NCBI GenBank assembly: GCA_033239125.1
Contig: BSWB01000004.1
Coordinates: forward strand, 137,156,426 to 137,220,425
Direction: 5' to 3'
From: Fagopyrum homotropicum
Taxonomy: Eukaryota; Streptophyta; Magnoliopsida; Caryophyllales; Polygonaceae
DNA: 64,000 nucleotides
Shown piece after piece: positions 22,240 through 35,350 of this stretch; positions within the stretch are counted from its first letter, which is position 1, and every line of letters starts with the position of its first letter. A program made the translations under genes and the position numbers. The notes under the pieces were generated by a model. That model searched no databases, had not been told where the DNA came from, and worked only from the letters and a program-made list of their open reading frames with translations.

Positions 22240-23338
22240 ACGGTTATCTCCGTTTGTACATCGATTACAATGAGCTGAACAAGATTACAATGAAGAACAA
22301 GTACCCTTTACCGAGTATAGATGATCTACTCGATCAGTTGCAAGGTTCGATAGTCTCTTTTAAAATTGATTTAAGGTCTGATTGTCACCAATTGAGAGTT
22401 TGAGACTGGAATATTGCAAATAAGGCATTCCGGACAAACCATGGTCACTACGAGTTGTAGTGATTCTCCATATGGGCTTACTAATGCCCGGATAAGATGT
22501 TTTGATCTACTTTGAAAGAAGAGAGAAGTTGTATGACAAGTTGTCTCAAGATGACAACCCTCGAAGGACGTCAAAGAAGTTACAAGTTTTCTTGGGTGTG
22601 TTGGCCATTTCCGGATGTGTGGAGAGATTCTCCAAAGTAACACCATCTATGGCTAACCTAACCTACCCCGGATGACCATGAAGTATTAAATGAGAAAAAA
22701 AAAAAAAAAGTTGACAATGGATTTGTTGAGAGTTTATAGGAGATTTATTGGTGAACTGTTTAAATTGCCTCGAGGAATGATGGGTTTCAAGAGGACAAGT
22801 GATTCCCCAAGTGAAGTCTTGATTGAGTATTGAGGAACGAGGTAAAAGTAATAGCATACGTGTCTCGTTAGTAGTAGCAGTGTGAAGTAGAGTACTTCCT
22901 TCATTACTTGGAACTTGCAACAAGAATTGAGGAAATGTAAACATCAAAGTTTGGGTTGACAAGAACCAAAGCCAAAGGTGTAAATGGAAAGTTCGATCTT
23001 CTTTTTTTTAGTGACAATATAAAGAGAAACATTATGGAAATATTATAGTGAGAAAGACCCAAAGGGGGAGTTGAGTTCCAATATAGCGGACCTTTTTGAG
23101 ATCATAGCGCGGTTTGGGAAAGTGGTTTACTGATTGACGTTACCACCAAGAGTAGAGGGTGTTCACCCGGTGTTTCATGCGTATCAGTCGAGAGAGTACA
23201 TACATGACTCGAGACATGTCGTCAGTCATGATGATCTAGTGGCAAACGAGGAACCGACGAGGCTAACTAGAAGACGTAGGATAGTATTTTTAGTTGAGTT
23301 TTAGGCAGATCTAGTAGCACCGATAGAATCGACGGGAA
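22240..23338 (+). pseudogene. T2 degenerate pol fragments
   Basis: At about 22256-22400 the plus strand reads as the RT segment around CIDYNELNKITMKNKYPLP and IDLRSDCHQLRV, matching the same part of T1 pol (3280-3415). At about 23081-23335, shifting between frames, it reads as the end of integrase and the following linker (SGPF, VHPVFHAYQSREYI, SRHVVSHDDL), matching T1 at about 5570-5725. The DNA between lacks the RT active site, RNase H and integrase core. Frameshifts and stops are frequent, so no protein can be made. Confidence 0.8.
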
Positions 23339-23572
23339 AGACCTAGTTCTTCCCTTATTTGAGTTATGTGTATATGTGATGCTATATGTGGTTTTGTGTC
23401 CCGTGCGGGAATGTGTTTTATGACCGGCTATGTATATTGTGTTGGTGGTGTGAGCAGTTCGTGTATATAGATTTATTAGATTAGAAGGTCTAGCCTTCTT
23501 TGTTTGACAGTTTATACCTCGGCCTTAGGGACCGAGAAGTTCGGCGTGTGGCAAGTTCCGGGACGAAACTTG

Positions 23573-23589
23573 TTTTTAGGGGGATCTAA
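23573..23589 (+). other. Polypurine tract of T2
   Basis: TTTTTAGGGGGATCTAA directly precedes the 3' LTR start TGTAACGCCC. Confidence 0.75.
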
Positions 23590-26500
23590 TGTAACGCCCC
23601 AATTCTTGGCGCGTTTGCGATATTTTTTTCCCCGGATTTTATCGATATTTTCATATCTTAGGTATGTTGAGTATTTTAAGTCGTAAATGTTATTTCACGA
23701 GTATACGTTATATTAATATGTTAATGGTATTTTTTATTTATAATTATTTAAAATCTCGTTATTTAGTTACGAGATCGTTTTACACGTCGCAAGTATAAAA
23801 TTTGTGAGTTTAATTATATATTCGATCCAAATATTTTATTCCCGAGTACTTTTATTATTTTTGGATACGTGTACGTATGTCGGTATTATATTTTGTCGGA
23901 AAATCATGAATTTTTCCCGATTTGAAAATCCCATTCCGAATGTTTTAACGGGGTTTGTTATTATAATTCCTTTTATTTTAATTTTAATTTTTGGACAACA
24001 ACCTGCAGATCTACGCCTAGCTTGACTCCTTGTTCTTGCAGCTACCTCTACCCAGCTACTTATTTTCCCTCTCCCACACTCAATGACTGATCCCTCCTAC
24101 CCTCTACTACACGCTCAACCTCTCACCTTCTACTCTGCTTCGCATCACAGAAGCCCATCTTCACTCTCTTGCCTCATCTTTCTTCACGCAGAAGCTAAAC
24201 AAACAAGGAGCACCTACAACACCTCCTTCCACATGCCGCCGCCATCGTCGGAGGGCTACTGTGCGCTTGACGGAGTCGGACTAGGAGAAGCGACCTCTAC
24301 GCCTCCAAACCGCAGCGTCTCGTCCCTCTCTTGATGCCTTGCTCGCGATGCCGTCGACGCTCGGCCACCCCCTTCGCCTCGCCCTTCCTGCTCCTCTGTC
24401 GAACCCTATTTGCCCTCCTCCCTCAAAAGCAACCCTCCATCTTCACCATTCTCCGTCCTCACTCTTCGACTCCTCCCCATCTTCAATCTCTTCAAGGTAC
24501 CCTCTGATTCCTCCATCATTACAAGACAACAACACCTCCACCTTCTGATGTTGCAACACCATCAGGAAGCCACCACCTCGCCGTAGCCGGACAAAGAAGT
24601 CGTCGGCATCGCCGCCCTCGCCATTTGCTAGAGAGCCCACCTCTAGTTGCTGCCTGATCTGGAGTCGCTAGAAAACTTACACCCGGACCTCGACACCACC
24701 TCGTCACCTACCGGAAGCACCCGGCGCCTCCTCCGTCCAGCAGCAGCCGCCTTCCTGGTTGAGCCTGGCCGGAGCAACGCAGCGCTTTCCTCCCTGCCGC
24801 CAATGTGCTAAGGTCCCAGTGTTCTGTATTCATTAATAGGGTTTAAGAAACCCTTTTTAACAAATGTGAATCGGGCCCCCTTGTTTTAGTATAATTTCAG
24901 TACACCACCCATATTTTATAATTGCAGCTATGGGTCACCCATATTTTATAATTGCAGCTTTGACCCATATTTCTACATTGTTGCATTTATGCCCTCTGTT
25001 GGATTATTTTCAGAAAATGCCCCGAGGTTTTAATTACGGATGATAGCCCATATTTCTAAAAATGTATAAGTTGCGCCGGAAAATGTGTTAGCGGTTTTTA
25101 ACCTTGGTTTTAATTACGGGGATATTCTTATATTTATATATACCATATATTATGTCTTTGTTGGATTAAATTTGGTTTATGGATCAAAGATTAATTGTTG
25201 TTTATGACTATATTTCCATATTTGTATAATTGCCTCGGAAAATGGTTTTAACGAGTTTTAACCTTGGTTTGAAAGCGAGTTTTCCTTAAGACTTATATAA
25301 GTTAAATCTTCCGTTCAAATTTAGCGTACGAGCTAAATTTGTCTAATTTTGGTGTTAGGTTCGGAAGCGTTCCGATGAAGACCTAACGAGTCCAAGTCGA
25401 CATCCATAGACCGTCTTCCGTCTTTTGACGTCGTGTGAGTATCCTTTCCCGCGATCTAGCAATGTTTAGTATTACTATTATGCTAGGTTGGACAATCTAG
25501 CATAACTTAGAGTGAATGCCAAGTAGTGGCCTTGAACCTTAGGTGAGTTTTGAGGATTTATGATCGTTCTAAAGCTTGAAGTGTTATTATCTTGTGAGGA
25601 TTGTAAGGCGTTGAGTGTTTGGTTGATCTTGTGAGCTTATGTAGATTGAGATTATGGTTATATGTTTGTTGACATTGTGGTGACTAGGACGAGAGTATCC
25701 TAGCACGTGTTGTGATGGTTATGACCTTGTGAGATCGTGAGGATTAGGAGGTTGTTATCCTATCATGGTTGTGTTTTATGATCTTGCGAGATCATTGGGA
25801 CTAGAAGTCTAAGGACTTCTAGTATGTGAGAGAGATGTTAATCGTGTGCCTTTTGACAGGCGTTGAGTGTCTTCCTGCGGGAAGCTGAGAGCGGGATATA
25901 GCGGGATTATCTTTGGGACAAGGTAAGTCTCCGGACTTACTTAGCTCGTATTCTTTGTATTAGCATTGATGTGTGTTGGTGGTGTGTGTTTTATTGTTTA
26001 TAACAACCAAACCGGAATTAGGATTACCGACCTTATATTATTTTGGCCCAAGTGTATGATAACGGGCGGTGACAACTTGCCTAGCTCCCGCGAGAGCTAG
26101 GAGGTTCTCGGCGACTATCCCGTGCTGGTAGACGGTCGGATGCATCAGTACCATTCCATGCCGGTAAGTAGGGACCGAGGCGAGTTTCGGTGACTCTCGT
26201 GTCACAACTTAAGTTGAATTAGAACGGGATATGACTTAATAATAAAAAGATAATAAACCGGACTTGTGTGCTTTGGTGTATATTGTGTGTTATGTTGATT
26301 TACTTGTGTTTGTGCCTTTCACCTTGATTCTAATGCTTCGAATATTAGCTAACGGTTTTATACCGATTGTTGTAGATTGCCTTGCAGGTTAGGAACGCAG
26401 CCGAGAGATCTGGAAGAGTGGGCAGCCGGGGTTCCGTACATTTTAGGATTGGGTTTTGGTTGGAGCCGTGTTTGAGTTTTGTATTCATTATATATTGTAT

Positions 26501-26719
26501 GTCGCGTGTATGGCATTTGGTCTTTCGGTTGTATCTCGGCTGAAGTCTTTCGTTTGTATGGTTTTGGGTTTCTTTGCATTGCATAAAATGTATTTGGTTT
26601 TGGCCTTTATTTGTGTCTTGTTGCAAGATCCGGTGAAATTGTTGTCAAGCTAAGGGTCGGGACCCATTGTGAGGTCCCAACCCGTAGCATCCCGAGTCCC
26701 GCGGATTTGGGGTGTTACA
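23590..26719 (+). repeat. T2 3' LTR (3130 bp)
   Basis: Almost identical to 16643-19773, one C shorter in the C-run near its start. The visible differences are scattered single bases. Confidence 0.95.
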
Positions 26720-26724
26720 TTCAA

Positions 26725-27143
26725 CACGGTTTGAACACATGATTCCACGACCGTAGAAGCCACTGGAATGAATCACGCTTCACTTGCTAGGGTTCCACGG
26801 CCGTGGAACTGAACGTGGAATGTAATACGGCCGTATTTTAGAGCGTGGTTTAGGGCAAGAACGTGATTCTTCCCTAGCCTCGTGCATTCCTCAAGTTATC
26901 TCTCTTTTGGCTCCTAAGAATGCCTTCAATCCATGGACATACTCAATCAACTCATCCTTGCTAAATTCCGTTCGGAAATGGCTCTCAATCACCTATAATC
27001 AACATAAAGCTTGTGTAGACATCCATATCGATAATATAGGCAAACTAGCTCACAAATGCAACAATGCTCAATCAATGACTATCAATATGAATCAAATACG
27101 CTTAGAAAACGTGCCTAAAATATCACAATATTTCATGCTAACA
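26725..27143 (-). repeat. Athila A truncated 5' LTR, right part
   Basis: The LTR continues from the T2 target duplication to the outer terminus ATGCTAACA. It matches 13754-14172 with a few mismatches. Confidence 0.88.
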
Positions 27144-27224
27144 TGTTGATGAGTGTATTCGTGTATGAGCAGGTTGTGTACTTCCTCACTAAGGAAGCTA
27201 GAGTGTTGTGAGTTGAGAGACGAG

Positions 27225-27523
27225 GTAAACTCCAGACTTACTTAGCCGTATTCGATGTATTAGATTCATTGTGTGTTTGGTGGTGTGTGTTTTATCGCTT
27301 TTGTTATAACACATAAACCGGTAATAGAATCACCGACATTTATGTATATATTTTGGCCCAAGTGTATGATAACGGGCGGTGACATCATCTGCCTAGCTCT
27401 TGCGAGAGTCTAGGAGGTTCTCGACGACTAGCTCGTGCTGGTTAGACGGCGGAGGCATTTGTACCGTTCCATGACGGTAAGTAGGGACCGAGGCGGGACC
27501 ACGGTGGTCTCGTGTCACAAAAC
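27225..27523 (+). promoter_or_regulatory. Conserved structured LTR block (solo LTR copy)
   Basis: A diverged copy of the block seen in T1 and T2. The donor hairpin is weakened here (GTAAACTCCAGACTTAC at 27225-27241). The second hairpin at 27392-27414 keeps its stem (CCTAG with CTAGG, and CTCT with AGAG). Confidence 0.5.
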
Positions 27524-28357
27524 TAAGTTGAACTAGAACGGGATACGACCTAATATATAAAGATAATAACCGAACTTGTTTGTGGAGCATGATTGTATGA
27601 TGTATGATGTATGAGTGTGTATGTGCCTTCACCATGTCTTTAATGCTTCGAATGTAGCTAATGGTTTTAGACCGCTTGTGTAGATGCCCCGCAGGTTAGG
27701 GACGCCGCCGAGTGAGGTGGATGAGTGGACAGACGAGGGTCACCGTACATTATAAGACGGGGGCTTTTTTGGGATTATTATCGTTGTTATGCTTTTTGGA
27801 TTGTTGTACTCTTTTGGATTTATGTATTGTGGAGTTTTGCGTCGTTTTGAGGACTCGGCTGAATTTTCACGTTGTACTCTTTACTTTTACGTCTTGCATA
27901 CATTACAAACATTTTCGAGTTTTACGCCTTTATTTGTGCCATGTTGGAAAGGTCCGGTGAGATTGTTGTCAGGCTAAGGGTCGGGACCCATTGTGTGGTC
28001 TCGCCCGTAGCATTCCGATATCCCGCGAATTCGTGTTGTTACAACCAAAGTGTTCACTATATAAGTGTTATAGTTTTTACAAGTCAAACCACAAATTGAA
28101 AATGAACTCAAAAAATGAAAATATCCAAAACAAATACATAACAATAATATTAATAATAAAGCATATATAATACAATGAGTATTCTGCAACAGATCAAACA
28201 AATATAGGCCGTGAGCATTCTTGAATCACCTACTTTGAAAAAAAATTATAATCAGCCTCAAATATTTAATGCTATTTTTTTAACTTTTACTATACGTATA
28301 TATCTATATTCAATGTAAAGATAAATTGAAATTATTCGATTTAATATGTAAAAATAA

Positions 28358-30317
28358 TTATAAAATAAGTACCTCAATCAATGTTACGGAACACTTCGTT
28401 ATAGACCATATTATTCGTAGTTTGCTCCAATTTGCCTGTATTTTACATATCATAATTCTCAATCCGTCCCTACTTGTAACCCTTGAAACAGCCACATAAA
28501 ACTGTTCATGACTGAACACCGGTCTAGGCAAATATAATCTAACGTGTGCAAGCGATTGCCCTTGACTTTTGTTGATAGTCATAGCAAAACACACCATAAA
28601 AGGAACTGTCTCCTTTGAAACTTAAATGGAAATTTGGAATTTGAAGGAGAAAGAACCGTCCACGGAATGAAGACTTTCGGCCCAATGCTGTTACCGGATA
28701 ATAGTTCTGCCTCGATGATATGTTTTCCAAGCCTCCTCACTATCAACCTAGTGCCATTACACAAACCGGCAGACTGGTCAATGTTCCTCATTAACATAAT
28801 TGGAATCCCGACTTTTAGCTTCCAAACGTGGTTGGGAAATCCTGAAATCTTGATGTTGTTCAGGAACTCACTAAAGAAGAACCCATCATCAACAAATCCT
28901 TCAGTCGGACAAACACGATCAGAACTCAAGTAAACGGTCTCGTCTCTGGGTATCAATGATATAATATGATCATTAACATTATCAACAATTTCATTGGTGG
29001 GTGCAAGGATAGCTCTTTCTTAGAAGTAGGTTATTGGATCTTCAACATCGATTATTCTAGGATACACATAGTCAACAATGGTAGAAATTGGGTCGCCATT
29101 AGAACGAAGTAATAGATCTTCTGGGATTTCAATAACAGCTTCACCGTTATCACCATCGCCTTCTTTGCCATCTCCAATTCTCAATACCCAATCAGAAAAA
29201 TCTTTGGCCTTTTGCGCTTCTAGTGCTGTTGTTCCACGTAAAACCCTCATGTTTTTTGTCAATCTGAGAACCTTGCAGTGATCCCACAAATGCGATGCAT
29301 TGATTGCAGCAAATACAATATCAATCCTACTTCCACCGGTAACAACATGCAATATCTGTCTAAAGTCACCACCAAATACGACCACCTTTCCACCAAAGGG
29401 CACGTCAGAGTTAACGCAACTATAAGATCGCATGACATCTCTCAAACTCCTAACAAGAGCCTCGAAACAAAACTTATTGACCATTGGCGCTTCGTCCCAT
29501 ATTATAAGTTTAGTCCTTGATACCAATTTTGCCAGTTCTGTGCCTAATACAAAATAAAATTTTAATTAAAAAGTAAGATGCTATACGAATGTGCTATGTA
29601 ATGGGGCGTATAAAAGTTTAGCCAATAAAGATACATACCTGCACGGATGTTACACGTCGAAGTTTCGTCAACTTCTATGGGAATACCAAATCTTGAATGA
29701 GCGGTCCTACCGCCATGCAGCAAAAGAGCGGCATTACCACTAGAATCTACCGTAAGTACAATCTAACCTTTAGATCTGATAGCAGCTGAAAGGGATCTCC
29801 AGGTAAAAGTTTTTCCAGTCCCACCATAGCCATATAAGAAGTATACCCCTCCTTTTTCAACTGACACAGAAGACATAATCTGATCATACACATCTCTTTG
29901 CTCATCGGTAAAACTGGAAACTAAATTGCCATGATCAATAGATAACTGAGATCGGTCATAATTTAGTTCGCCTTGAATAAGACTATTATGTTGCTCCATT
30001 ATCAACGCTTCATCAGGATAAGGCATGGACTTCTTTGTCTTCAAAGTGCTGTTGTTCCTCTGTAGTAGTTTCTTTATCTCAGCTAAAGCGTAGTTTTGCA
30101 ACGCGTCATCATCTAGCTGTAGTTCTACATATAGAATTTTAAAATTAAAAATGTTATAATTTATATAGAATAGGACCATCGATAAATAATAAAGATATTT
30201 AGAAGGAAACTAAATACAACTAAGGAATAACATACCATTATTACGTTGCACTCTTCTTTGAAAAGATAGAATATCATCGGACAAGTACCTCCACGTCTTG
30301 GACCACACATCCTCCAC
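28358..30317 (-). pseudogene. Hel1 PIF1-type helicase, C-terminal part of a Helitron RepHel, broken
   Basis: Three exons can be read with GT-AG introns: about 30317-30236, 30124-29639 and 29543-28358. The first encodes WSKTWRYLSDDILSFQRR. The second contains the Walker A loop YGYGGTGKT (near 29825). The third contains Walker B (WDEAPM), the GGDFRQ motif and, near the end, the FAMTINKSQGQ and YVAVSRV motifs of the PIF1/Helitron helicase family. Reading is broken by TAG at 29763-29765, TAA at 29020-29022 and a frameshift at about 28590-28625. This is the DNA-unwinding half of the rolling-circle transposase. The Rep nuclease half that should precede it is not visible. Confidence 0.9.
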
Positions 30318-30419
30318 TCAAAAATAACGTATTTTACCTTTTCGTCCAGTAAAACCATGCAAAAATTTTTTTGTCACAAAAGTAATCTCCATTGGGGCAT
30401 GTGTGTCTTGTAGGTTCAT

Positions 30420-30698
30420 ACCACAACCTAATTATTCTAACAATTATCTCGAATTGGATGCTGCCTTGATTGAAGAAAATATCAGCAAGGAAGTTCTTCT
30501 TCGAATCAGGAACTTCTGTCTAGAACAATTAATACGAAAGGAATTAATATGAGTCCAAACAACTAAATAATTGTGATTTTAGTAATAGAAGCAACTTACA
30601 TTTTTTTCCGATGAGTTGTTGTTGGACGCCGACGGCACGTAGTTCTTTGAGGACTTCGATATCGCTATATCGTATTGAACCTCGTTGGAACTCGACAT
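30420..30698 (-). other. Unassigned exon-like segments upstream of the helicase
   Basis: ATG at about 30698 opens a Ser/Asn-rich frame of about 31 codons that ends at a GTAAGT-type donor near 30604. After an AG acceptor near 30528 another open stretch includes DSKKNFLADIFFNQGS and IIVRIIRLWYEP. The last phrase resembles the start of an RPA-type OB fold, but only weakly. It could be the 5' part of another Helitron gene or captured host DNA. I cannot assign it. Confidence 0.35.
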
Positions 30699-31151
30699 GT
30701 CAATGAATGATTGGAGGAACGCAACAAAGTAATGATCGATGAGAAGAGTTTATGCAGCTTGAATAACGACTCCCATCTTTGTGTTTATATAGATTATAGA
30801 ATCAACACATAAATTAAAAAAAAATATCCAGAAAGGGATGTATAAAATATCTTATTTATAAACTTCTCTATAAAGAATCTGAAGTAATCTGATAACTTGT
30901 ATAAAATAAAAGATACTGTTAAGATCTACCAAATCTTTGATTAACAACTTGTATATCTAATAAATGTTTTTAGATTTTTTTTTATTTTTGTTGAAAACGG
31001 ATACAAATTTAATAAATTTCAGCAGTTTTTCTGGAAAGATTCTGAGTACTAAGAAAATTTTCCTTTCCTAAAAATATCTTCCTTTCCTAACAAAATTGTA
31101 CGTTTTATAAAATTTATTATTGATTTTGACTTATTCAATATAAATTATAAC

Positions 31152-33614
31152 TCCTTATCGAGATCAAATGGATCCGAATCATCAACAAATAGTTTTCGCT
31201 TGATATGTGTATCTCCAACTACACATGAAGTGCTAATGTCTTCGTTCGATGGATTCACCTTACATTTCCCTTTCGTTGATCCCAACGTGCCTTCTTCACC
31301 GTCAATATCAACGTCAATAACCTACATTTAGAGTACATGTAAAAACAATGATATATCAAATAATATATATCCTCTACTTTAGTATAAATTATATACTTAA
31401 TTAAGTATACCTTAGGGATGGAGTGACTACCATGAGATTCGTATATCAGGTCGGGATCATCAACATTAATAACTTTTGTTCCTATGTGTATAGGAGAATG
31501 AATTATATTACCGTTGGATAAAAAATACAGAATCAAGCATCGGCGTTAATCTAGAAATTTGGTACCTTCGGGGTCGAGTGAGTGCTCTTGAACGCTTCCA
31601 TAATGTGTAGATCATCGCAAAACCTACTTACTGTAAAATCAGCAGAGAAATTGCTCTTTTGACCAACATTGAAATCAGTTATGTCAATCTTGAACAAAAA
31701 TGTTTTGTTTAAGAAGATGTTAAAATCACTTGGTATTACAAACATATCAGCATCCTGTTCCAATAATGTATATTGAATAAAAGTGTTAGTATATGAATGC
31801 TTAATTTATGAAAGAGTATTCATATTAAATATAACATACACAAAAATATATCATCTAAATACCTCAGGAATAGATTCTTGAATGACGGTAACACTTTTAT
31901 TGATAAGCTGATTAATTTGCCTTTCAAACAAAATGAATGTAGTGATACCGGAATCATCCACGACCCTTAACGAAAGTTTCATCTTAAATACAAACAAAAT
32001 ACAAAACATTAAAAACCAATAATTGTGTGATAATATATTGATAAAAGTTTAATAAAAATTAATATGATTTAAGTAGTAAATAGATCATCAACTATACAAT
32101 CATAAAATTTTTTAATTAATATCACATACCTTGGAACAAGATACGTAATAATCTTATTACATCTCTTGCATTTGTATTTATTACCATCTATATCAAGCTT
32201 TGATTTGCAAGTTTTACACGAGTTGTAGAACCAACCAAATAGATCATCAATGCTCTCCACAATTGCAATGGTAACACCTGAGCATGCCAATAAAATAAAA
32301 CTATATTAATAAAAAAGCCAACAGTTAATAGACGACATAATTAATATTCCAAATGTGATATCTATTAGCTCATTTGTATCCATAATCTCCTTAATTGTCT
32401 TTCTAGGATGGAGAGTTAAAAAATGATGACTTTGAGTGTAGGACGGTACAATCTGTGGTGGGGAAATCGGAAGGATACTACCCATTTATTGAGGACATTG
32501 ATTCTGAATATCACAATGTCATATAGTAAGGTATTTAATCATGTATTAGAAAGATAGAAAATGTTAATTGATAATATACCTTTGTTTGAATTCTAAAATC
32601 TCAAGAATTTGAATATCATAAATAAATATTTTGGTAGCGCCAACAACATTTGATATGTAATTTTTTCCTGAAGTTATAAATAAATTAATTATTATAAACT
32701 ATATAGTAGAAAACGTATCCATATGTGTTGTATGAAACATTGTATCATTACCGCTCCATTCCTTAACCATAGCATATTGAATGATAATGGTGAATTTATC
32801 ATTCAGCTGGTCATCAACCTCAATATTGTCGAATTGATAGCAATATGGTTCCCACATTGTACACTTCAAAGAGTCATTGCTGAATGAAGGCAAATACGAA
32901 AAACGATTAGAACTTATAAGTTATATGTATAATAATAAGCTATTAGCATCTTATTAACCTCGCATTTCGGATATATATATCTCTCCTTTTGTATTGATCA
33001 TTGATTGGACCAATGGAAACCAACTAACCAACCACATCTGTAAAAGATAATATAATATTAGACAATTATAAAATAATTAAAGAACACAAATTACACAATC
33101 AAAATGAAACATATACAACTTACCAACCAATCGACGTTTGTCCACATCTTTATCCCATATAGCTTGGTATTCAGAAAGGTGAAACACATTTCTTGGAATT
33201 GCAGCACGATCAATCGGAATACAAGATATGTTCAGAAAGAATAATATTTTATACGGGAGATGAGAGTATGTAAATTGACCATGCCTATTAGAAATACTGA
33301 AATTGGTAATCAATAAGGTGACCCCACACGCAAAAATGTAAATCCATCAATATCTTGCTTGCGAATAGTAGCAAGCATCTTGTTTCCCTGCGTTGTGCAA
33401 AGTTTAAAAGTTAATATACATCTAACTATTTATATAGGATATAGTTAGTATAATTACAATATACCTTATTATCAACAAATATCATTTCCATTGAGTATAT
33501 GTCGTTTGGTTTCCCTCTAGGAAAACTATTCCACAAGTTACTAACAATAATTTCAATCTTCCATTTAACCCGATAGTTAGTGGTTAGATCATCTAGGAAA
33601 TGAATGTCGCTCAT
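31152..33614 (-). pseudogene. Hel1 RPA70-like single-strand DNA-binding protein, decayed
   Basis: About nine or ten short exons in one orientation. ATG at 33614 starts MSDIHFLDDL followed by a first OB fold (WKIEIIVSNLW... MIFVDNK), continuing at 33389-33120. A second OB-like region covers about 33050-32580 (VVGWLVSIG, AMVKEWSGN). A zinc ribbon lies at about 32290-32130, with two CxxC pairs (CKTC, CKRC) and VPRYVI. Then come a third-fold segment (DDSGITTFILFER near 31940), FLFKIDITDFN at 31700, and an acidic tail ending at a stop near 31152. The order matches RPA1 DNA-binding domains A, B and C, which plant Helitrons often carry. A stop after FLRVGSPY (near 33310) and breaks near 32500 show decay. 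It would have coated single-stranded DNA during Helitron copying. Confidence 0.8.
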
Positions 33615-33629
33615 TGTTTCTTGAAACAA

Positions 33630-35350
33630 TTTGGTTTACTAGGCTTTTTCTAGTTTTATGTTTAGTAAATGTACCCCTTGAGAAAAGAGTGTGTAGAGTT
33701 TGAAAATAAATACAAAAGGTTGGGGTACATTTACTTAATTGAAACATTAAAAAGCCTAGTTACTACTCTAGTTTTTCAAAAAAGCCTAGTTATCAAAATT
33801 GCCCTTGTTTCTTTCAGATACTACAAAAGTAAAAAAAACAACTTAGTAGATTAGTACATTTTTTTTTGAAGGCTAGTAGTAGATTAATACATAATTCTAT
33901 AATTTGAATAGAAATATATACAAATCACCATAACTTTATACATTATGGTGAAGACAAATGAAACGTGATCGATAAATATCAAAACAGAATATAGATATCT
34001 AATAGATGAAAAACAATCAATCTAAAATAAAATCTAATTTATAATAAAAATATATAAAATTTCGAAATGAATATCTGTTACAAATAGAATATTTAATAAA
34101 AACTTTAAAAAACAGAAATTTAAAGGTTTTTATAAAAATAGTAATTTATGATAAATATACTTATTTAAAAAAAGTCCACTTGGTTCTAATGAGATAGACT
34201 TTGAAAGTTATTTTCTGTTATAAAAAACAGTATTTTTTATTTTAATTTTTAATAAAAAACAATTTAAAAACGTTTGATGTAAATATTTCATAAAAAAACA
34301 GATTACTTAATAAAATAATAAAAAACATAAGGTTTTAAAGTTTGAATAAAAAGTCATTCTTTAATAAGTATTTATTAAAAAACACTTCATGAACAGAAAG
34401 TTTAAATAAAAAGTGATTTTTAAAATAAATATTTATTAATAAAATAGATTTTGAAAGTAATTTTTCTATTATAAAAAACAGTAATTTACATCAAACGAAA
34501 AAGCATATATTTTCGTAAAAAAAATCATAAGATTTCTAGGTTCTAATCAAATAGATGTTGAAAGACATTTTATGTTTCAAAACTTTCTGTTACAAAAACT
34601 AGTATTTTTTATTTTGATTTTTAATAAAAAAAATTTTAAATTTTCGAATATATGTATTTTATTAGAAGATTGATTATTTAATAAAAATATTTAAAAAAAA
34701 GCAAAAGGTTTCAAGGTTTAACTAAAAACAGAAAATCTGATTTTTATATCATAAAATATTTTGAAACATTTTGTAAAATGCAAAAAATTAAATAAAAACA
34801 ATAAATTAAAAAATAAATTTATATTTTTAGCAAAACTGTATTTTTTTAAATCAGATAGAATTCAAACAGTGATTTTATGAAAATATTAAAAATGTCAAAA
34901 TATATATATTTTATAAAAAAACCGATTATTTTAAAAAAAAGTTATCAAAACAGATTGTTTCAAGGTTTAAATAAAAACAGAAAATATGATTTTTTAATCA
35001 TGAAAATATTTTGAAACATCCAGTATGTTGCAAAAAATTTAAAAAATAAAAATATATGATAACAATATAAAGTTTTTTGATATCCTAATATATGATGCAA
35101 AAAATTAAAAAAACAATAAATCAAAACATAAAATAAGATATTAAACCTACTGTTTGATAACCTACTGTTTTTAAATCATAGAAACTTAAAAGAATAAAAA
35201 TAAATGATAACAATATAAAGTTTTTGGATATCCTAATATATGATGAAAAAAATTTAAAAAAAAAATCAAAACATAAAAGGGTAAAATGGTTAAGTAGGTA
35301 GTTTTTGTAATAGTGTGTATAAACTAGATACTTATGTGTTTTAATTGACA
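33630..35350. other. AT-rich degenerate repeat block in Hel1
   Basis: Very AT-rich DNA made of loosely repeated phrases such as GGATATCCTAATATATGATG and AACCTACTGTTTGATAACC. The same phrases return at about 38205-38410. The two parts were probably one block before the 35.3-38.2 kb material was inserted. No coding exon is visible. Confidence 0.6.

Larger units (their letters stand above)
16643..26719 (+). mobile_element. T2: Tekay-like element with near-identical LTRs and decayed interior
   Basis: The LTRs are 16643-19773 and 23590-26719 (3131 and 3130 bp), with target duplication TTCAA at 16638-16642 and 26720-26724. Between the LTRs I count about eight substitutions and one single-base indel, so it is very young. 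The 3.8-kb interior has a primer site and polypurine tract but only fragments of pol, so the element must be non-autonomous. The empty site can be read by comparison with the other Athila LTR at about 13750. Confidence 0.95.
12426..27143 (-). mobile_element. Athila A: internally deleted Athila element, split by T2
   Basis: The outer ends are TGTTCGCC at 12426 and ATGCTAACA at 27143, with target duplication TGTTG on both sides (12421-12425 and 27144-27148). In minus-strand order it has a truncated 5' LTR, the last part of an env-like frame, a spacer with polypurine tract, and a complete 3' LTR. Primer site, gag, pol and most of env are missing. Without T2 it is about 4.6 kb. It is related to Athila B at 52018-61991 throughout. 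Confidence 0.87.
11296..28043 (+). mobile_element. Tekay-type solo LTR, split by a nested Athila
   Basis: The LTR starts TGTAACATCC at 11296 and ends GTTGTTACA at 28043. The target duplication ACCAA is intact on both sides (11291-11295 and 28044-28048). Removing the nested element and its duplication leaves about 2025 bp of LTR (11296-12425 plus 27149-28043) with no internal region, so it is a solo LTR left by recombination. Its right half is clearly related to the T2 LTR (the block around 27353-27523) but strongly diverged. The left half holds a CT- and GC-rich island at about 11470-12060. Confidence 0.88.

Noticed and set aside
27149..28043. A separate truncated LTR fragment
   Set aside because: First read as an isolated remnant. 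The ACCAA and TGTTG duplications show it is the right half of the solo LTR begun at 11296.
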